A stretch of DNA of 64,000 bases from Roseateles amylovorans (lineage in GTDB: Bacteria > Pseudomonadota > Gammaproteobacteria > Burkholderiales > Burkholderiaceae_C), in assembly GCF_025398155.2 (NCBI RefSeq), contig NZ_CP104562.2:3844001-3908000 (forward strand). Reading direction: 5' to 3'. The notes beneath the pieces were generated by a model, which had not been told where the DNA came from, made no database searches, and saw nothing but the letters and a program-made list of their open reading frames with translations. The translations under genes were made by a program, and so were the position numbers. Numbering within the stretch: the first letter of the stretch is position 1; every line of letters starts with the position of its first letter. This document shows, in pieces, positions 46,468 to 55,525 of this stretch.

Positions 46468-48255
46468 TTACTCACCGATACGGTTGATTGCATTAATCTT
46501 GAATTCTGCCACATCGTTCTTAACACGGGTTGCCAGATCTGAATTCTTATACTCGGCAGGCGCATCATTAAAGGCTTCCTCAATTGCTTCGAAGCGATAG
46601 TGAATTGTGTGTTTCAATTCGATGATCATGGCGGCGGTGGCTGCCGACTTAGGCATCGCAAGGAGAGTTTCAACTTGTGAGGTGAGCTTCGATAGCGTTA
46701 TCAACACCTCGCGAAACCCCGAAAATCCGGATTGGGAAATATCGATTAGTGCATTAAAACGCTCCGGGGAGGTGGCAGCGCCTTTATTACGAAAAAACTC
46801 GTTGAAGAGATACTGTGCCTCGGTGAAGTTCTTAGAGATTTTATCGGTCGCATCACCGACAATGACGGTGGGTTCCACGCCCTTCCTACCCAAAACAACC
46901 TCCCATGGCAAACTCCCGTAGGGCCCATTAGTATCACCAAGCGCTGCTGTTTCAAATGTCATTTTCATGGGCTTGCCAGCACCGGGAGTGTCCTTCAATG
47001 TAGCCGGAGTATTGTTTTCATCATCCTTTCTGCCATCATGGCCATGAGACTCTTCGCCAGTCATGTTATAAGCAACTGAACGAGGTTTATCAAAGCGAGA
47101 TGATCGTGGAGTATTCATGCATGCAATTCTTTCGTCAACACCAGTAGTGGCATAAATTCCATCGACAAAGAATCCTGGCGCCTCACCATATTTACCCGTG
47201 GTGCGAACAAGGTCCCGGGCCGCTTCCGCTGCTTCTTGCAATTTTTTACTGTTAGCCCAGTTAAATGGATCTTCAGAGGTGATGTCATGAATTCGGATAA
47301 TTTGCGAAAGGTATAAGCGCTTTTCATTCACGGCATTCGCTTTCAGCTTGAAGAATATTTCGACTTCTACACCTGAATAGATGCCATCCTTTGTCAGGAT
47401 GTAGTTTTTTAGGTCGAATGTGAAAGCTCCCACATTGTTTTGCTTTGTTGCTATGACCTGGCGCTGGATAACTTTTTGTTGAGCGAGTGAAGAAGTACCC
47501 GTCGTTGGCATGGTTGAACTGGGCCCTGATATATTTGATGCCTCGATGCCATCGAGAAGTGGGCATTGCCCGTTCTGAACCGGCGGCGCACCCACCTCAG
47601 CAGCTTCTTTTTCCAACGCAACGCTATTATTTACACAAACTCGGCCTTCTAGTTGGATGGTGGGCTTTGCTTTGCTTTTCCTCTGTTGCACGACCTGCCA
47701 AGCTTCACGTTGTAGGCGCTTTTCTTGCCTCGAGCTCAGATTGACATTGTTTTCTTGAGCAAACGCATGGGCTTTTAGCTGTGCAGGTTCACCAGATTTG
47801 TAATGTACCCTCACGTTATCCATCGTGTAGCCAGACAGGTTTTCGATACCTTTTTTTATCTTATCAGGCAAGGTATTTTTATTTTCTTTCTTCCGAATGG
47901 GAGGCGGCAATTTCTTTTCAAAATACTCGTTCGCAGTTTCTTGCAGGACTTTGAGTTGCTTAACTTGTAGGCTTCCGTTGACTATTTTTTGGATTGCAAC
48001 CAATTGCTGAACTCTTGGGCCGGATTGGGCACGTTCGTGATGCTTCTTCATATTCTGCACGCCATCGCTTCGGCACGGGTCCGAAGCGCCGGAGACAGTT
48101 TCGATTGAGCGACTCTGTGCCATCATCCGCGGCGAATGATGGATAGCAGAACTGAACACGCTTGGTCGTGCGACCGCTTCCTCTCGCGCTCGCTCCTCGG
48201 GCGACGCCGCAGGTGAGTGATTCGACGGGATGACGGCATCTCCAAGCGACTTCAT
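46468..48255 (-). CDS. DUF4157 (eCIS-associated) protein with degenerate zinc motif
   Basis: 595 residues; AAGGG 7 bases before the ATG. Residues ~80-110 show the SPRxxQL-type repeats (RVQQLVAIQKI, QVKQLKVLQETANEY) that precede DUF4157. Residues ~129-192 match the domain: LPDKIKKGIENLSGYTMDNV, VRVHYKSGEPAQLKAHAFAQ, REAWQVVQQR. In active members the last piece is HEAWHVVQQ (HExxH zinc protease); here both histidines are replaced (R, Q), so it should be proteolytically dead. About 390 further residues (GFFVDGIYATTGVDERIACM, KDTPGAGKPMKMTFETAALG) form a C-terminal region I do not recognise. DUF4157 proteins are linked to extracellular contractile injection systems, often as cargo; no injection genes are in this window. 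AT-rich: recent acquisition. Confidence 0.8.
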   Translation of the reverse strand: MKSLGDAVIPSNHSPAASPEERAREEAVARPSVFSSAIHHSPRMMAQSRSIETVSGASDPCRSDGVQNMKKHHERAQSGPRVQQLVAIQKIVNGSLQVKQLKVLQETANEYFEKKLPPPIRKKENKNTLPDKIKKGIENLSGYTMDNVRVHYKSGEPAQLKAHAFAQENNVNLSSRQEKRLQREAWQVVQQRKSKAKPTIQLEGRVCVNNSVALEKEAAEVGAPPVQNGQCPLLDGIEASNISGPSSTMPTTGTSSLAQQKVIQRQVIATKQNNVGAFTFDLKNYILTKDGIYSGVEVEIFFKLKANAVNEKRLYLSQIIRIHDITSEDPFNWANSKKLQEAAEAARDLVRTTGKYGEAPGFFVDGIYATTGVDERIACMNTPRSSRFDKPRSVAYNMTGEESHGHDGRKDDENNTPATLKDTPGAGKPMKMTFETAALGDTNGPYGSLPWEVVLGRKGVEPTVIVGDATDKISKNFTEAQYLFNEFFRNKGAATSPERFNALIDISQSGFSGFREVLITLSKLTSQVETLLAMPKSAATAAMIIELKHTIHYRFEAIEEAFNDAPAEYKNSDLATRVKNDVAEFKINAINRIGE

Positions 48256-48479
48256 AATGGCCCTTCGGTTGATACTTCCGCCCAGGGTAAAAGCCTATGA
48301 ATTTCGTTGACATCGGTCGGATGCTGAGATTCCTGGAGAAGCTTTCCGAAATGGATGAGCTGAGCTCGTCTGGACGTGCGTGCGTGAAGGGAGAACTTTG
48401 GCGTACAGCCCAGGGCAATTCCGGAACTGTGAGGTTGCCCTCGAGATTCGGAGTTCATCGCTCAAGCCCGGAGAATGCA

Positions 48480-49110
48480 GGGAAGGAGTGAGAAAGGAAC
48501 GAGCAACGCAGTCGTGGGAAATACGCCCTGGAGTTCAAGCAGGAGGCTGTCAAGGCCGGGCGAGCAGCGTCGGTGGTCGCCAAGACGTAGGGAATGCCCG
48601 AGGTCAGTTGGGCCTAACCGCCGAGGGCAAGCCTGCGCCGATGGTCACGCCAGAGCAGGCCGAGAATGCCCGTCTGCGGGCTGAGGTGGCGCGTCTGAAG
48701 ATAGAGCGCGACATCGCAAAAAAAACTGCACCGTACTTTGCGCAGGACGTGTTGCAAGGTACGCCTGGATCCAGTCGATGAATCAGCGGTGGCCGATCAC
48801 GATGATGTGCGAGGTTTTGGAGGTCAGCGCCAGCGGGTACTTCGGCTGGGAAGCCTCGCAGCGGTGCGAAGCCAAGGGGCCAGGCCGCATGCACAACGAC
48901 GAGGCTCTGCTGGCGCACATCAAAGCCATCCACGAACAACTTCGAGGCGAGGACGGATGGCCGCGGATGCACAAGAAACTGCTGGCTCGCGGGGTGCGGG
49001 TGGGCAAGGAGCGTGTGCGACTGCTGATGCAACGGCACGGCATACGGGCCAAGGGCAAGAAGAAGTTCGTGGTGACCACCGACAGCGTGCCTTCTCTGCC
49101 TCAGCGATAA
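48480..49110 (+). mobile_element. IS3-family insertion-sequence remnant
   Basis: Degenerate OrfA followed by a truncated OrfB. OrfA pieces lie in different frames: KYALEFKQEAVKAG and AASVVAKT end at a TAG (near 48586), then LTAEGKPAPMVTPEQAENAR … VARLKIERDIAKK. At least one stop, one frameshift and a small deletion are present. The right part of the element is missing, cut where the Shedu-like gene ends (about 49085-49110). No terminal repeats found. Confidence 0.75.
48778..49110 (+). pseudogene. IS3-family OrfB transposase, 3'-truncated
   Basis: 110 residues with the OrfB start MNQRWPITMMCEVLEVSASG, then HNDEALLAHIKAIHEQLRGE and GWPRMHKKLLARGVRVGKER, RLLMQRHGIRAKGKKKFVVT: the HTH_21-like region. 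OrfB is normally about 270-290 residues with a DDE catalytic domain; all of that is lost after TTDSVPSLPQR. Confidence 0.8.
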
Positions 49111-49709
49111 GTGGCCAGCCGGGTTTTCAAATCGTCGTTGAGGCCGTCAAACGTCCGTATGACGATGGGAATCTGCCCTAGGCTGAACTTGTCTTGGAGC
49201 CACTCATAACGCGACCGGTCGTTGGTCCCGTGCTTGTCGAAGTAGTGGTCGCGGCCCACGACCAGCAGGGACAGCAGATTGCGGGGCTCGAAGGAGAACC
49301 AGGTCTTCTTGTGGGCTGCGCTCGCAGTTTCCAAGAAGTAGACCCAATCGGCGATCTGTGCCAGGCCACCCAGCAGCCGTTTACCCAGCCTGGGTCGGAC
49401 CTCATTGGGGTCCCGATCGTTGGCCCGCTCGAAGAGACTCTTAGCCTCACCATCCTCGAACTCCACCAGCAGAACGTTGCGGCTTTGGGAACAGCCCACG
49501 ACAAAGTCGGGGCGGTAAGCTCCGCCGAGGTTCAGCTCAAATGAAAACCGGTCGGGATTGAGCAGGTTGCCCCAGATCATTCCGGTTAATGCGCACAACT
49601 GGGCTCGCTGCTGAAAAAACCGCAGCACCTGGTCGCGTTCCTTCAGAGGCTTCTTGAGGTTCTCGTGGTCGAGCCAAAAAGCCAACTCCTCTGCTTCCTG
49701 CCGGGCCAC
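49101..49709 (-). CDS. Shedu-like (DUF4263/SduA) nuclease-domain protein
   Basis: Frame from a GTG at 49709, 202 residues, probably longer upstream. Features: RFFQQRAQLCALTGMIWG, FSFELNLGGAYRPDFVVGCS, VLLVEFEDGEAKSLF, GGLAQIADWVYFLET, LLSLLVVGRDHYFD. PDFVVG and VEFED fit the D…ExE/K core of the PD-(D/E)xK fold seen in Shedu anti-phage nucleases. Upstream of the GTG the same frame stays open for 32 codons (…KQALQPFKFQRK) back to the TGA of the preceding gene; a coupled GTG at 49803 (VPALEINC) is in another frame, so the N-terminus may be frameshifted. Role in phage defence is inferred from family and island setting. Confidence 0.6.
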   Translation of the reverse strand: MARQEAEELAFWLDHENLKKPLKERDQVLRFFQQRAQLCALTGMIWGNLLNPDRFSFELNLGGAYRPDFVVGCSQSRNVLLVEFEDGEAKSLFERANDRDPNEVRPRLGKRLLGGLAQIADWVYFLETASAAHKKTWFSFEPRNLLSLLVVGRDHYFDKHGTNDRSRYEWLQDKFSLGQIPIVIRTFDGLNDDLKTRLATYR

Positions 49710-49805
49710 CTTTCGCTGGAACTTGAATGGCTGAAGCGCTTGCTTCGGCCCGCAGAGCGTCGTCGCAACCGGGAGCGGCGCAGTTAATTTCCAACGCTGG
49801 CACGC

Positions 49806-50183
49806 TCAGCGCCTGGCCAGCCTACCTGTCGCTCGTTTCCCCTTGCCAGGAGACGACGGCAACGGCGCAAAAGAAAACCCGCCCGCAGGCCTAGAAATAT
49901 CGACCACCTTCCAGCCACCTTGAGTCCGCTGGGTCACCATACGAAGAGTGTCTTTTCCGACGGACAACACGAATTTGTCCGTGCCGATGAGCGGTTTGAG
50001 CTTGGGCTCGTCCTGAACGGACTTCGCGCGCGAAATCTTCAACGCGCCAAGCTGTACCGACCGCTTCTGCTCGGGGGGCAACTCATCGAACACGCGCTGC
50101 GCCAAGCCGCTCCACTCAACGTTTTGAGCAGCAGTGCCATCGTGGGCGTCACCCACCTCATGAGCGGAAGCATCGGTCGCCAT
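49806..50183 (-). CDS. unknown protein encoded before the Shedu-like gene
   Basis: 125 residues from ATG 50183 with AAGGAG 8 bases upstream. Alternation of VEWSGLAQRVFDELPPEQKR and KFVLSVGKDTLRMVTQRTQG … WKVVDISRP looks like a compact alpha/beta domain; the C-terminus is basic (PGKGKRATGRLARR). I do not recognise it. Its TGA is in the same frame as the following Shedu-like frame, so a readthrough product would be a fusion of the two. Likely cotranscribed partner. Confidence 0.6.
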   Translation of the reverse strand: MATDASAHEVGDAHDGTAAQNVEWSGLAQRVFDELPPEQKRSVQLGALKISRAKSVQDEPKLKPLIGTDKFVLSVGKDTLRMVTQRTQGGWKVVDISRPAGGFSFAPLPSSPGKGKRATGRLARR

Positions 50184-50316
50184 CAAAGGTTCTCCTTGAG
50201 GCTGATTGTAGGGGGCGTCCGGCCACCGGATCTGGCGATGCTGACACGGCCGGATCTACCCGGCGACCGTCCAGCGGAGACGTTCACATAGACGTCAGAA
50301 CCCGCACAAGCAGCGC

Positions 50317-52539
50317 TCACGCCGGCTCCTTGCGCGTCTTCGGCAAGCCCGTCGCCCCCACTTCGCCCAACACCGCCTCTTGCGGCGCCACCAGCGCCAC
50401 CGCCTGCGCCTGCAACGCGGGCAGCAAGCGCAAGCACAGCGCCAATTGCGCCTGCACCAGTCGCAAGCCCTCGGGCCCGGGCTGTGTCAGCGTCTCCACC
50501 AACCCCGGCGCCAGCGCCGTCTCTTCCACGACGCGAGGCGGCTGCGCTTCCAGCGCCGCCGCGACAGCGTCCAAGGTGCTCAGCAGCGCGTTCACACCCC
50601 TCGCCGCCGCGCCCTCCTCCGGCAGCGTGAGCCGCTGGTTGCGATGGGCCCCCAGCGCCGACAGATAGTTCAGCAAGGTGTGCGACAGCACCAGAAACCG
50701 CATCCCTTGCGGCGCCAGCCGCCGCGCGTGCTCGGGCTCCAGCTGCATCGCGGCCAGCGCGCGAGACAGCGCCGCGTCCGCGTTATGCGCATTGCGTCGA
50801 GCGAGCCGGTAAGGCAGGTGGTCCCGCTTGCCGGTCTGATATTGGGCGATGATCTCCCGCAGATAGTTCGCTTGGCTGCCTGCCGCCTGCGCGGCCAGCC
50901 GGTGCAACTGATGCACCTGCCAGCTCGGCAACACCAGCCACACCGCCAGGCCGGCAATCACGCTGCCGGCCACCGTGTCCAGCAGTCGGGGCAGGATCAG
51001 ACCGAATCCGTCGCCCGCCTGGTTGAAGGACAGCAGGACCAGCGAGGTGATGGCGGCCGTCGCCAGGGTGTAGCGGGTGTGGCGGGTCGCAAAGAACAGC
51101 ACCCCAGCCGCCACAGTGAACCCCGCCTGCAGCAGCAGGTCGGGAAACAGGCGCAACAGCGCCCATCCCACCACCAGTCCCAGCACCGTGCCACCCACCC
51201 GTTGCGCCAATCGGGTCAAGGTGGCGCCATATTGCGGTTGGCAGACAAAGACGATGGTCAGCAGGATCCAGAACCCGTGGCTGTCGCCGGTGCTCAGCAT
51301 CACGCCGTAGCCGACGGTCAGCGCCACCGCCAGCCGCAACGCATGGCGCAGCAGCGGCGCACGCCAGTTCATTTGGGCCTTCAGACGTTGCCAGGCCTCG
51401 GCCAGACTGCGCGGATCACGGTCCAGCAGGCTGGTGTCCGCGGGCGGGTCGGGCGGCTGCAGCGCGGACGACAAGGCCCGGTCCAGCGCGCCCAGATTGG
51501 CTGCCAGGCCATGCAGGGCGGCCAGGCCGCGGGTTCGTCCCTCATCCGGGGTGTCGACGTGCAGCTCGATGTGGCGCAAGGCCGCTTGCAAGTCCTCGAT
51601 CGCATGCGCCGTGGTGCCGTGGCGCTTCCAGGGCGACTGCCGACGGATGCGCCGGGCGACGCTGCGGCAGTCCCGGCCCAACAGAGCCAGCAGGCGCTGG
51701 CAGCGGTACAGCACATCGCTGTGGAAGAAATGCTGGGCGAGCACCTCATAGTGCTCGTGGGAGGAACTGGTTCGCTCATGGACATCCTGCGCCACCAGGT
51801 AGGCCTGCATCGCTTCCAGCAGCCATGCCGGCGGCGGGCCGAGTCCGGTGCGGCTGAACAGCGCCTCCTTGCAGCGGTTCAACGCCTCCACCACCCGACC
51901 ATTCTGAAGCGCCAGCGCCACGCGACGCCCCTCCAGATCCGCGCCGCGGACCGGCTCGAGCAAGCCCGACTTCAAGCGCAGGTATTCGCCCAGACTCTCG
52001 TAGAGGTTGGCCAGATGCTGACGGACCGGCGGGGTGGGCAGCGCCGCCGCCCAGAGCACCGAGATCAGTCCGTACCAGGCGGCCCCCAGCCACAGCAGCG
52101 ACACCGCCTGGATCGCATGCGGCTGGGACGACAGCGAGGCATAGATGGCCAGCACCAAGGTGGCGAACGCCATCGTGCGGTAGCGCTCGCCCAATGCACC
52201 GAGCAGGGTCAGCACGATGGCCGCCACCGCCAGCAGCACACCCAGCAGCAAAGGATGCCCCAGGCTCGCCTGCACCGCCAGCGCCATCACGGCAAAGCAC
52301 ACCAGGGTGATGACCTGCACCCGCAGGCGCCCCCGCCAGCTGTCATCGGTTTCCGCCAGCGCGCTGGCAATCACCCCCAGCAGCGCCGGCAACACCGCCG
52401 ACATCTGCCCGGTCCACCAGCCGCCGCCCATCACGCAGGCCAGCGCCAGCAGCGCCCGCAGGCTGCCCGACACCGCCTCGCGCTGCCACAGCTGGTAGCC
52501 GAACTGCCACCATCCCCGAACTTCACCCGCACTCAACAC
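50317..52539 (-). CDS. FUSC-family (YccS-like) inner-membrane transporter
   Basis: 740 residues from a GTG at 52539, preceded by GGAGG at 7 bases; the longer frame to 52758 has no coding look. Two hydrophobic blocks (ALLALACVMGGGWWTGQMSA … and LRLAVALTVGYGVMLSTGDS, FWILLTIVFVCQPQYGATLT, RVGGTVLGLVVGWALL) separated by a large soluble region, the FUSC/YccS arrangement also related to aromatic-acid exporters. Substrate unknown. The 134 bases before the island gene 50183 hold nothing recognisable. Confidence 0.88.
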   Translation of the reverse strand: MLSAGEVRGWWQFGYQLWQREAVSGSLRALLALACVMGGGWWTGQMSAVLPALLGVIASALAETDDSWRGRLRVQVITLVCFAVMALAVQASLGHPLLLGVLLAVAAIVLTLLGALGERYRTMAFATLVLAIYASLSSQPHAIQAVSLLWLGAAWYGLISVLWAAALPTPPVRQHLANLYESLGEYLRLKSGLLEPVRGADLEGRRVALALQNGRVVEALNRCKEALFSRTGLGPPPAWLLEAMQAYLVAQDVHERTSSSHEHYEVLAQHFFHSDVLYRCQRLLALLGRDCRSVARRIRRQSPWKRHGTTAHAIEDLQAALRHIELHVDTPDEGRTRGLAALHGLAANLGALDRALSSALQPPDPPADTSLLDRDPRSLAEAWQRLKAQMNWRAPLLRHALRLAVALTVGYGVMLSTGDSHGFWILLTIVFVCQPQYGATLTRLAQRVGGTVLGLVVGWALLRLFPDLLLQAGFTVAAGVLFFATRHTRYTLATAAITSLVLLSFNQAGDGFGLILPRLLDTVAGSVIAGLAVWLVLPSWQVHQLHRLAAQAAGSQANYLREIIAQYQTGKRDHLPYRLARRNAHNADAALSRALAAMQLEPEHARRLAPQGMRFLVLSHTLLNYLSALGAHRNQRLTLPEEGAAARGVNALLSTLDAVAAALEAQPPRVVEETALAPGLVETLTQPGPEGLRLVQAQLALCLRLLPALQAQAVALVAPQEAVLGEVGATGLPKTRKEPA

Positions 52540-52935
52540 CGTCCAACCTCCATGGGCCTCTATCGGCACAGAGGAAGCAAGTATCAAGCCGATTTGAAGG
52601 CCGGCGGTCGAACCACCGAGGGCCGGCATGCTGGAGCATCCCTGGGGGCGATCCCATCCGCCGGGCCGCCGCGCAAAACCGGTGACACCCACAGGCATCC
52701 AATCCGACATCGGCCATGCCACGCGTCGCCGTTGGAAGCGACGACGCACGACCGGCACTGGAACTTCGCAACACCTGCCCCTACCCTTCCTTGATGCATC
52801 TCAGCATCGGGCGCCGGGCCGACACCACCCGACAGCGGCCTTGATCGATGGCAACGCTTCACCTCGCACCGGAGCGCACGCTTTGAACCGTGCCATCCAG
52901 GCATGTCCGGCGATCACGCCGTCGAAGGAGCCATC
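52540..52935. other. intergenic region, no gene recognised
   Basis: Between the divergent FUSC gene and the small frame at 52936. Open frames here are antisense extensions without ribosome-binding sites. Must contain the FUSC promoter; no clear elements seen. Confidence 0.4.
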
Positions 52936-53079
52936 ATGTTTGTCCTGTCCCTGTTCTCCCGCCTGTGTGTCGCGCTGCGCCATCTGCGCGCGGGCTCGCT
53001 GCGCCGCATCGTCCCAGGGAGCCTGTCGGCCTCGGCCGCGCTCCGCTTGGTGATGGCCGAAGGCAGCGCGGGCGTCTGA
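52936..53079 (+). CDS. possible 47-residue small protein
   Basis: ATG with AAGGAG 6 bases upstream, the best ribosome-binding site in this region. Product MFVLSLFSRLCVALRHLRAG … continues to SASAALRLVMAEGSAGV: a hydrophobic start, then basic residues, possibly a small amphipathic or membrane-associated peptide. No family recognised and too short to judge coding by composition. Confidence 0.35.
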   Translation: MFVLSLFSRLCVALRHLRAGSLRRIVPGSLSASAALRLVMAEGSAGV

Positions 53080-53232
53080 TCGGCGCCGACGTGGCCCGGC
53101 AGCGGGCTGGCCTGATCGCAGCCTGCGGACAGGCACGCGAAAATGAGGTCATCATCGGCCTCCTGGACGAGCTTGTCGCTTCATGCGACCGAGTGGCTCG
53201 GCCCCAACGAGCGCTCCGTATCGTCCGCCCCC

Positions 53233-53583
53233 ATGCCGCCGCCGCTTTCTGCCCCAGCCGCTTCCGTCGACGCCCCACCTGCCCTCCTGGATTGCCAATC
53301 CTGCGGCGCCTGCTGTGCCAGCTTTCGCGTGTCGTTCTACTGGGGTGAGGCGGACGATGCCCCGATGGGCACCGTCCCGGTGACCCTGACGCAGCCGGTC
53401 AGCCCCCACCTGCGGTGCATGTCGGGGACCCAGACCCAACCGGTGCGATGCGTGGCGCTTCAGGGCGTCGTCGGCCAGCAGGTCGGGTGCGGCATTTACG
53501 CCCAGCGCTCGACCACCTGCCGCGAGGTCCAGCCCGGCGACGAGCAGTGCCTCAAGGCGCGACGTCGCTGGCAGCTCGACTAA
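53233..53583 (+). CDS. YkgJ-type cysteine-cluster protein
   Basis: 116 residues from ATG 53233. The cluster LLDCQSCGACCASF (CxxCxxCC), with later cysteines in HLRCMSG, PVRCVAL, VGCGIYAQRSTTCREV and DEQCLKARRRW, is the YkgJ/CxxCxxCC family pattern, thought to hold a zinc or iron-sulfur site. Function unknown. Start chosen because upstream codons are not protein-like. Confidence 0.82.
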   Translation: MPPPLSAPAASVDAPPALLDCQSCGACCASFRVSFYWGEADDAPMGTVPVTLTQPVSPHLRCMSGTQTQPVRCVALQGVVGQQVGCGIYAQRSTTCREVQPGDEQCLKARRRWQLD

Positions 53584-53943
53584 TCCTCCCCGTCCGCCAC
53601 GAGCGCCATCGGGGCCTTCGGTTCGATCGGCGCCATCGGTGCGATCGGGACCACCGTCGTCATCGGCGCCACGACGTCACCGCAGATCCGGTCTCAGTTG
53701 CCGAGCCCTGCCCCTGCGTGCGAGAACTTGCCAATGAAGAAGGCCGTGGCGACGGCAGTGGGTACGGCAGAGGTACTGCGGTGGACATGGCGGCACTTGC
53801 CCGCCGATATGCGAGTCGCTGCCCTCGCCTCCGAGTGACAACGGGTCGCATCCCGCCACCGTCACGACGCTGACCGGGCGTTCGGCTTGCCTCGTGCACC
53901 GGGCATCCCTCCACACCCACTTGGCGACTGAAAGGCCACCTCC
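53584..53943. other. intergenic region with ATCGG-rich direct repeats
   Basis: 53600-53680 contains repeated GCGCCATCGG / CGATCGG units. No gene seen. The last part must hold the promoter of the dehydrogenase gene. Confidence 0.4.
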
Positions 53944-55125
53944 ATGCTCGCACTCACCTACCACGGCGCGAAAGATGTTCGCGTTGAAACCGTTCCTGAC
54001 CCCATCCTGGCGGCGGACGACGACATCCTGCTGCGCGTGACCGCCACCGCCATTTGCGGCTCGGATCTGCACATCTACCGCGGCAAGATTCCTGACATGA
54101 AGGATGGCGACATCCTCGGCCATGAGTTCATGGGCGTCGTCGAAGACGTGGGGCGAGGCGTCACCGCCGTCCGGCGCGGCGACCGCGTGGTGGTGCCGTT
54201 CACCATCTCCTGCGGTGACTGCTTCTTCTGCGGCCGCCAGCTGTTCGCAGCCTGCGAGACCACCAACACCGGCCGCGGTGCGATCCTCAACAAAAAGGAT
54301 CTGCGACCAGGGGCCGGACTGTTCGGCTACAGCCATCTGTATGGCGGCTATGCAGGCGGCCAGGCGCAGTATGTGCGCGTGCCCAAGGGCAATGTCGGAC
54401 CGCTGGTGATTCCCCACACCCACCTGAGCGACGAGCAGGTGCTGTTCCTCTCCGACATCCTGCCCACCGGGTATCAGGCAGCATTGAATGCGGAAATCGG
54501 ACGCGGCTCATCCGTGGCCATCTTCGGCGCCGGTCCGGTTGGCCTGATGGCGGCGGCCAGTGCGCGGATGCTGGGCGCCGAGAAAATCTTCATGATTGAC
54601 CATCATGCCTACCGACTGGCATTCGCGCAGCAGACGTACGGCGTCCTGCCGATCAATTTCGATGAGGTCGACGACCCTGCTCAGTTGATCATCGAGCAGA
54701 CCGACCACCGCGGCGTGGATGCATCCATCGACGCGGTCGGCTTCGAGGCCAAGGGAAGCACGCTGGAAACGGTGATGTCCACCCTGCGTCTGGAAGGCTC
54801 CAGCGGCACGTCGCTGCGGTGGGCCATCGCCGCGACCCGTCGTGGTGGCATCGTGAGCGTGCCAGGCGTCTATGCGGGCTTCATCCACGGTTTCCTGTTC
54901 GGCGATGCGTTCGAGAAAGGCCTGTCCTTCAAGAGCGGCCAGACCCATGCGCAGCGCTTCATGCCCGAGCTGCTCGAGCGCATCGCGCTGGGGGAATTGA
55001 ATCCCGACGTCATCATTTCCCATCGCCTGCCCTTGACCGAGGCGGCTCGCGGATATGAGCTGTTCAACAAGAAGGAGGAGGAATGCCGCAAGGTGGTGCT
55101 CTCGCCATTCGACGCGACGGCCTGA
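53944..55125 (+). CDS. zinc-dependent alcohol dehydrogenase (formaldehyde-dehydrogenase-like)
   Basis: 393 residues of the medium-chain dehydrogenase family. Catalytic zinc: ATAICGSDLHIYRGK (Cys) and LGHEFMGVVEDVG (His/Glu). Structural zinc: SCGDCFFCGRQLFAAC. Rossmann loop VAIFGAGPVGLMAAASA. The length, and the loop NTGRGAILNKKDLRPGAGLF, fit the glutathione-independent formaldehyde dehydrogenase-like subgroup. NAD(P)-linked oxidation of an alcohol or aldehyde; the real substrate is unknown. Confidence 0.88.
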   Translation: MLALTYHGAKDVRVETVPDPILAADDDILLRVTATAICGSDLHIYRGKIPDMKDGDILGHEFMGVVEDVGRGVTAVRRGDRVVVPFTISCGDCFFCGRQLFAACETTNTGRGAILNKKDLRPGAGLFGYSHLYGGYAGGQAQYVRVPKGNVGPLVIPHTHLSDEQVLFLSDILPTGYQAALNAEIGRGSSVAIFGAGPVGLMAAASARMLGAEKIFMIDHHAYRLAFAQQTYGVLPINFDEVDDPAQLIIEQTDHRGVDASIDAVGFEAKGSTLETVMSTLRLEGSSGTSLRWAIAATRRGGIVSVPGVYAGFIHGFLFGDAFEKGLSFKSGQTHAQRFMPELLERIALGELNPDVIISHRLPLTEAARGYELFNKKEEECRKVVLSPFDATA

Positions 55126-55178
55126 TCGAGCGACGGCGATGACGGCGCCGTCGCCATCGGCGCTGACAAGGACGGCGT

Positions 55179-55415
55179 TCAGTCGTCCTTGTTCTTCATC
55201 ACACCGCGCAGATTCAGTGCGAACAGTCCGATCTGCAGGGTAATCAGCGCATACGCCTGGGTGTGCCAGCCCCAGGCACACCAGAGCAGGTTGCTGACAA
55301 CGAACATCCAGAAGCCCCAGCTGCGCCGTGCCGACTGGCGCGCGCCCACCAGCCAGGCGGCCAGCAGCGTGATGCCCATGGCGGGCCATTGAATCGCGTC
55401 CAGGAAGGCGTCCAT
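55179..55415 (-). CDS. small three-segment membrane protein
   Basis: 78 residues with three hydrophobic stretches: AMGITLLAAWLVGA, WGFWMFVVSNLLWCAWGWHT and ALITLQIGLFALNLRGV, ending in charged KNKDD. The spacing resembles single-unit PQ-loop/SemiSWEET-like small proteins, but that is only a resemblance. Convergent with the dehydrogenase gene. Confidence 0.7.
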   Translation of the reverse strand: MDAFLDAIQWPAMGITLLAAWLVGARQSARRSWGFWMFVVSNLLWCAWGWHTQAYALITLQIGLFALNLRGVMKNKDD

Positions 55416-55525
55416 GCTCGGATCAAGTCACTTGAGGGGACGGTCATCGCCCACCGCGACCGAAATGGACGCTGCCTGGCCATGCCCGTCCGGCGGCAGA
55501 TTGGCGTGACGTCAGCGCCAGTCAA

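Larger units (their letters stand above)
46045..50310. other. dusA-linked genomic island (remnant)
   Basis: Bounded by dusA and the FUSC gene. Contains an integrase stub, an AT-richer DUF4157 gene, an IS3-family remnant and a Shedu-like nuclease with partner. Codon use and base composition differ visibly from the flanks over 46450-48300. I looked for a second copy of the dusA 5' sequence near 50200-50330 as the far attachment site and did not see one. Confidence 0.65.

Noticed and set aside
50380..52794. Plus-strand open frame of 804 codons
   Set aside because: Antisense to the FUSC gene; composition is that of a shadow frame.
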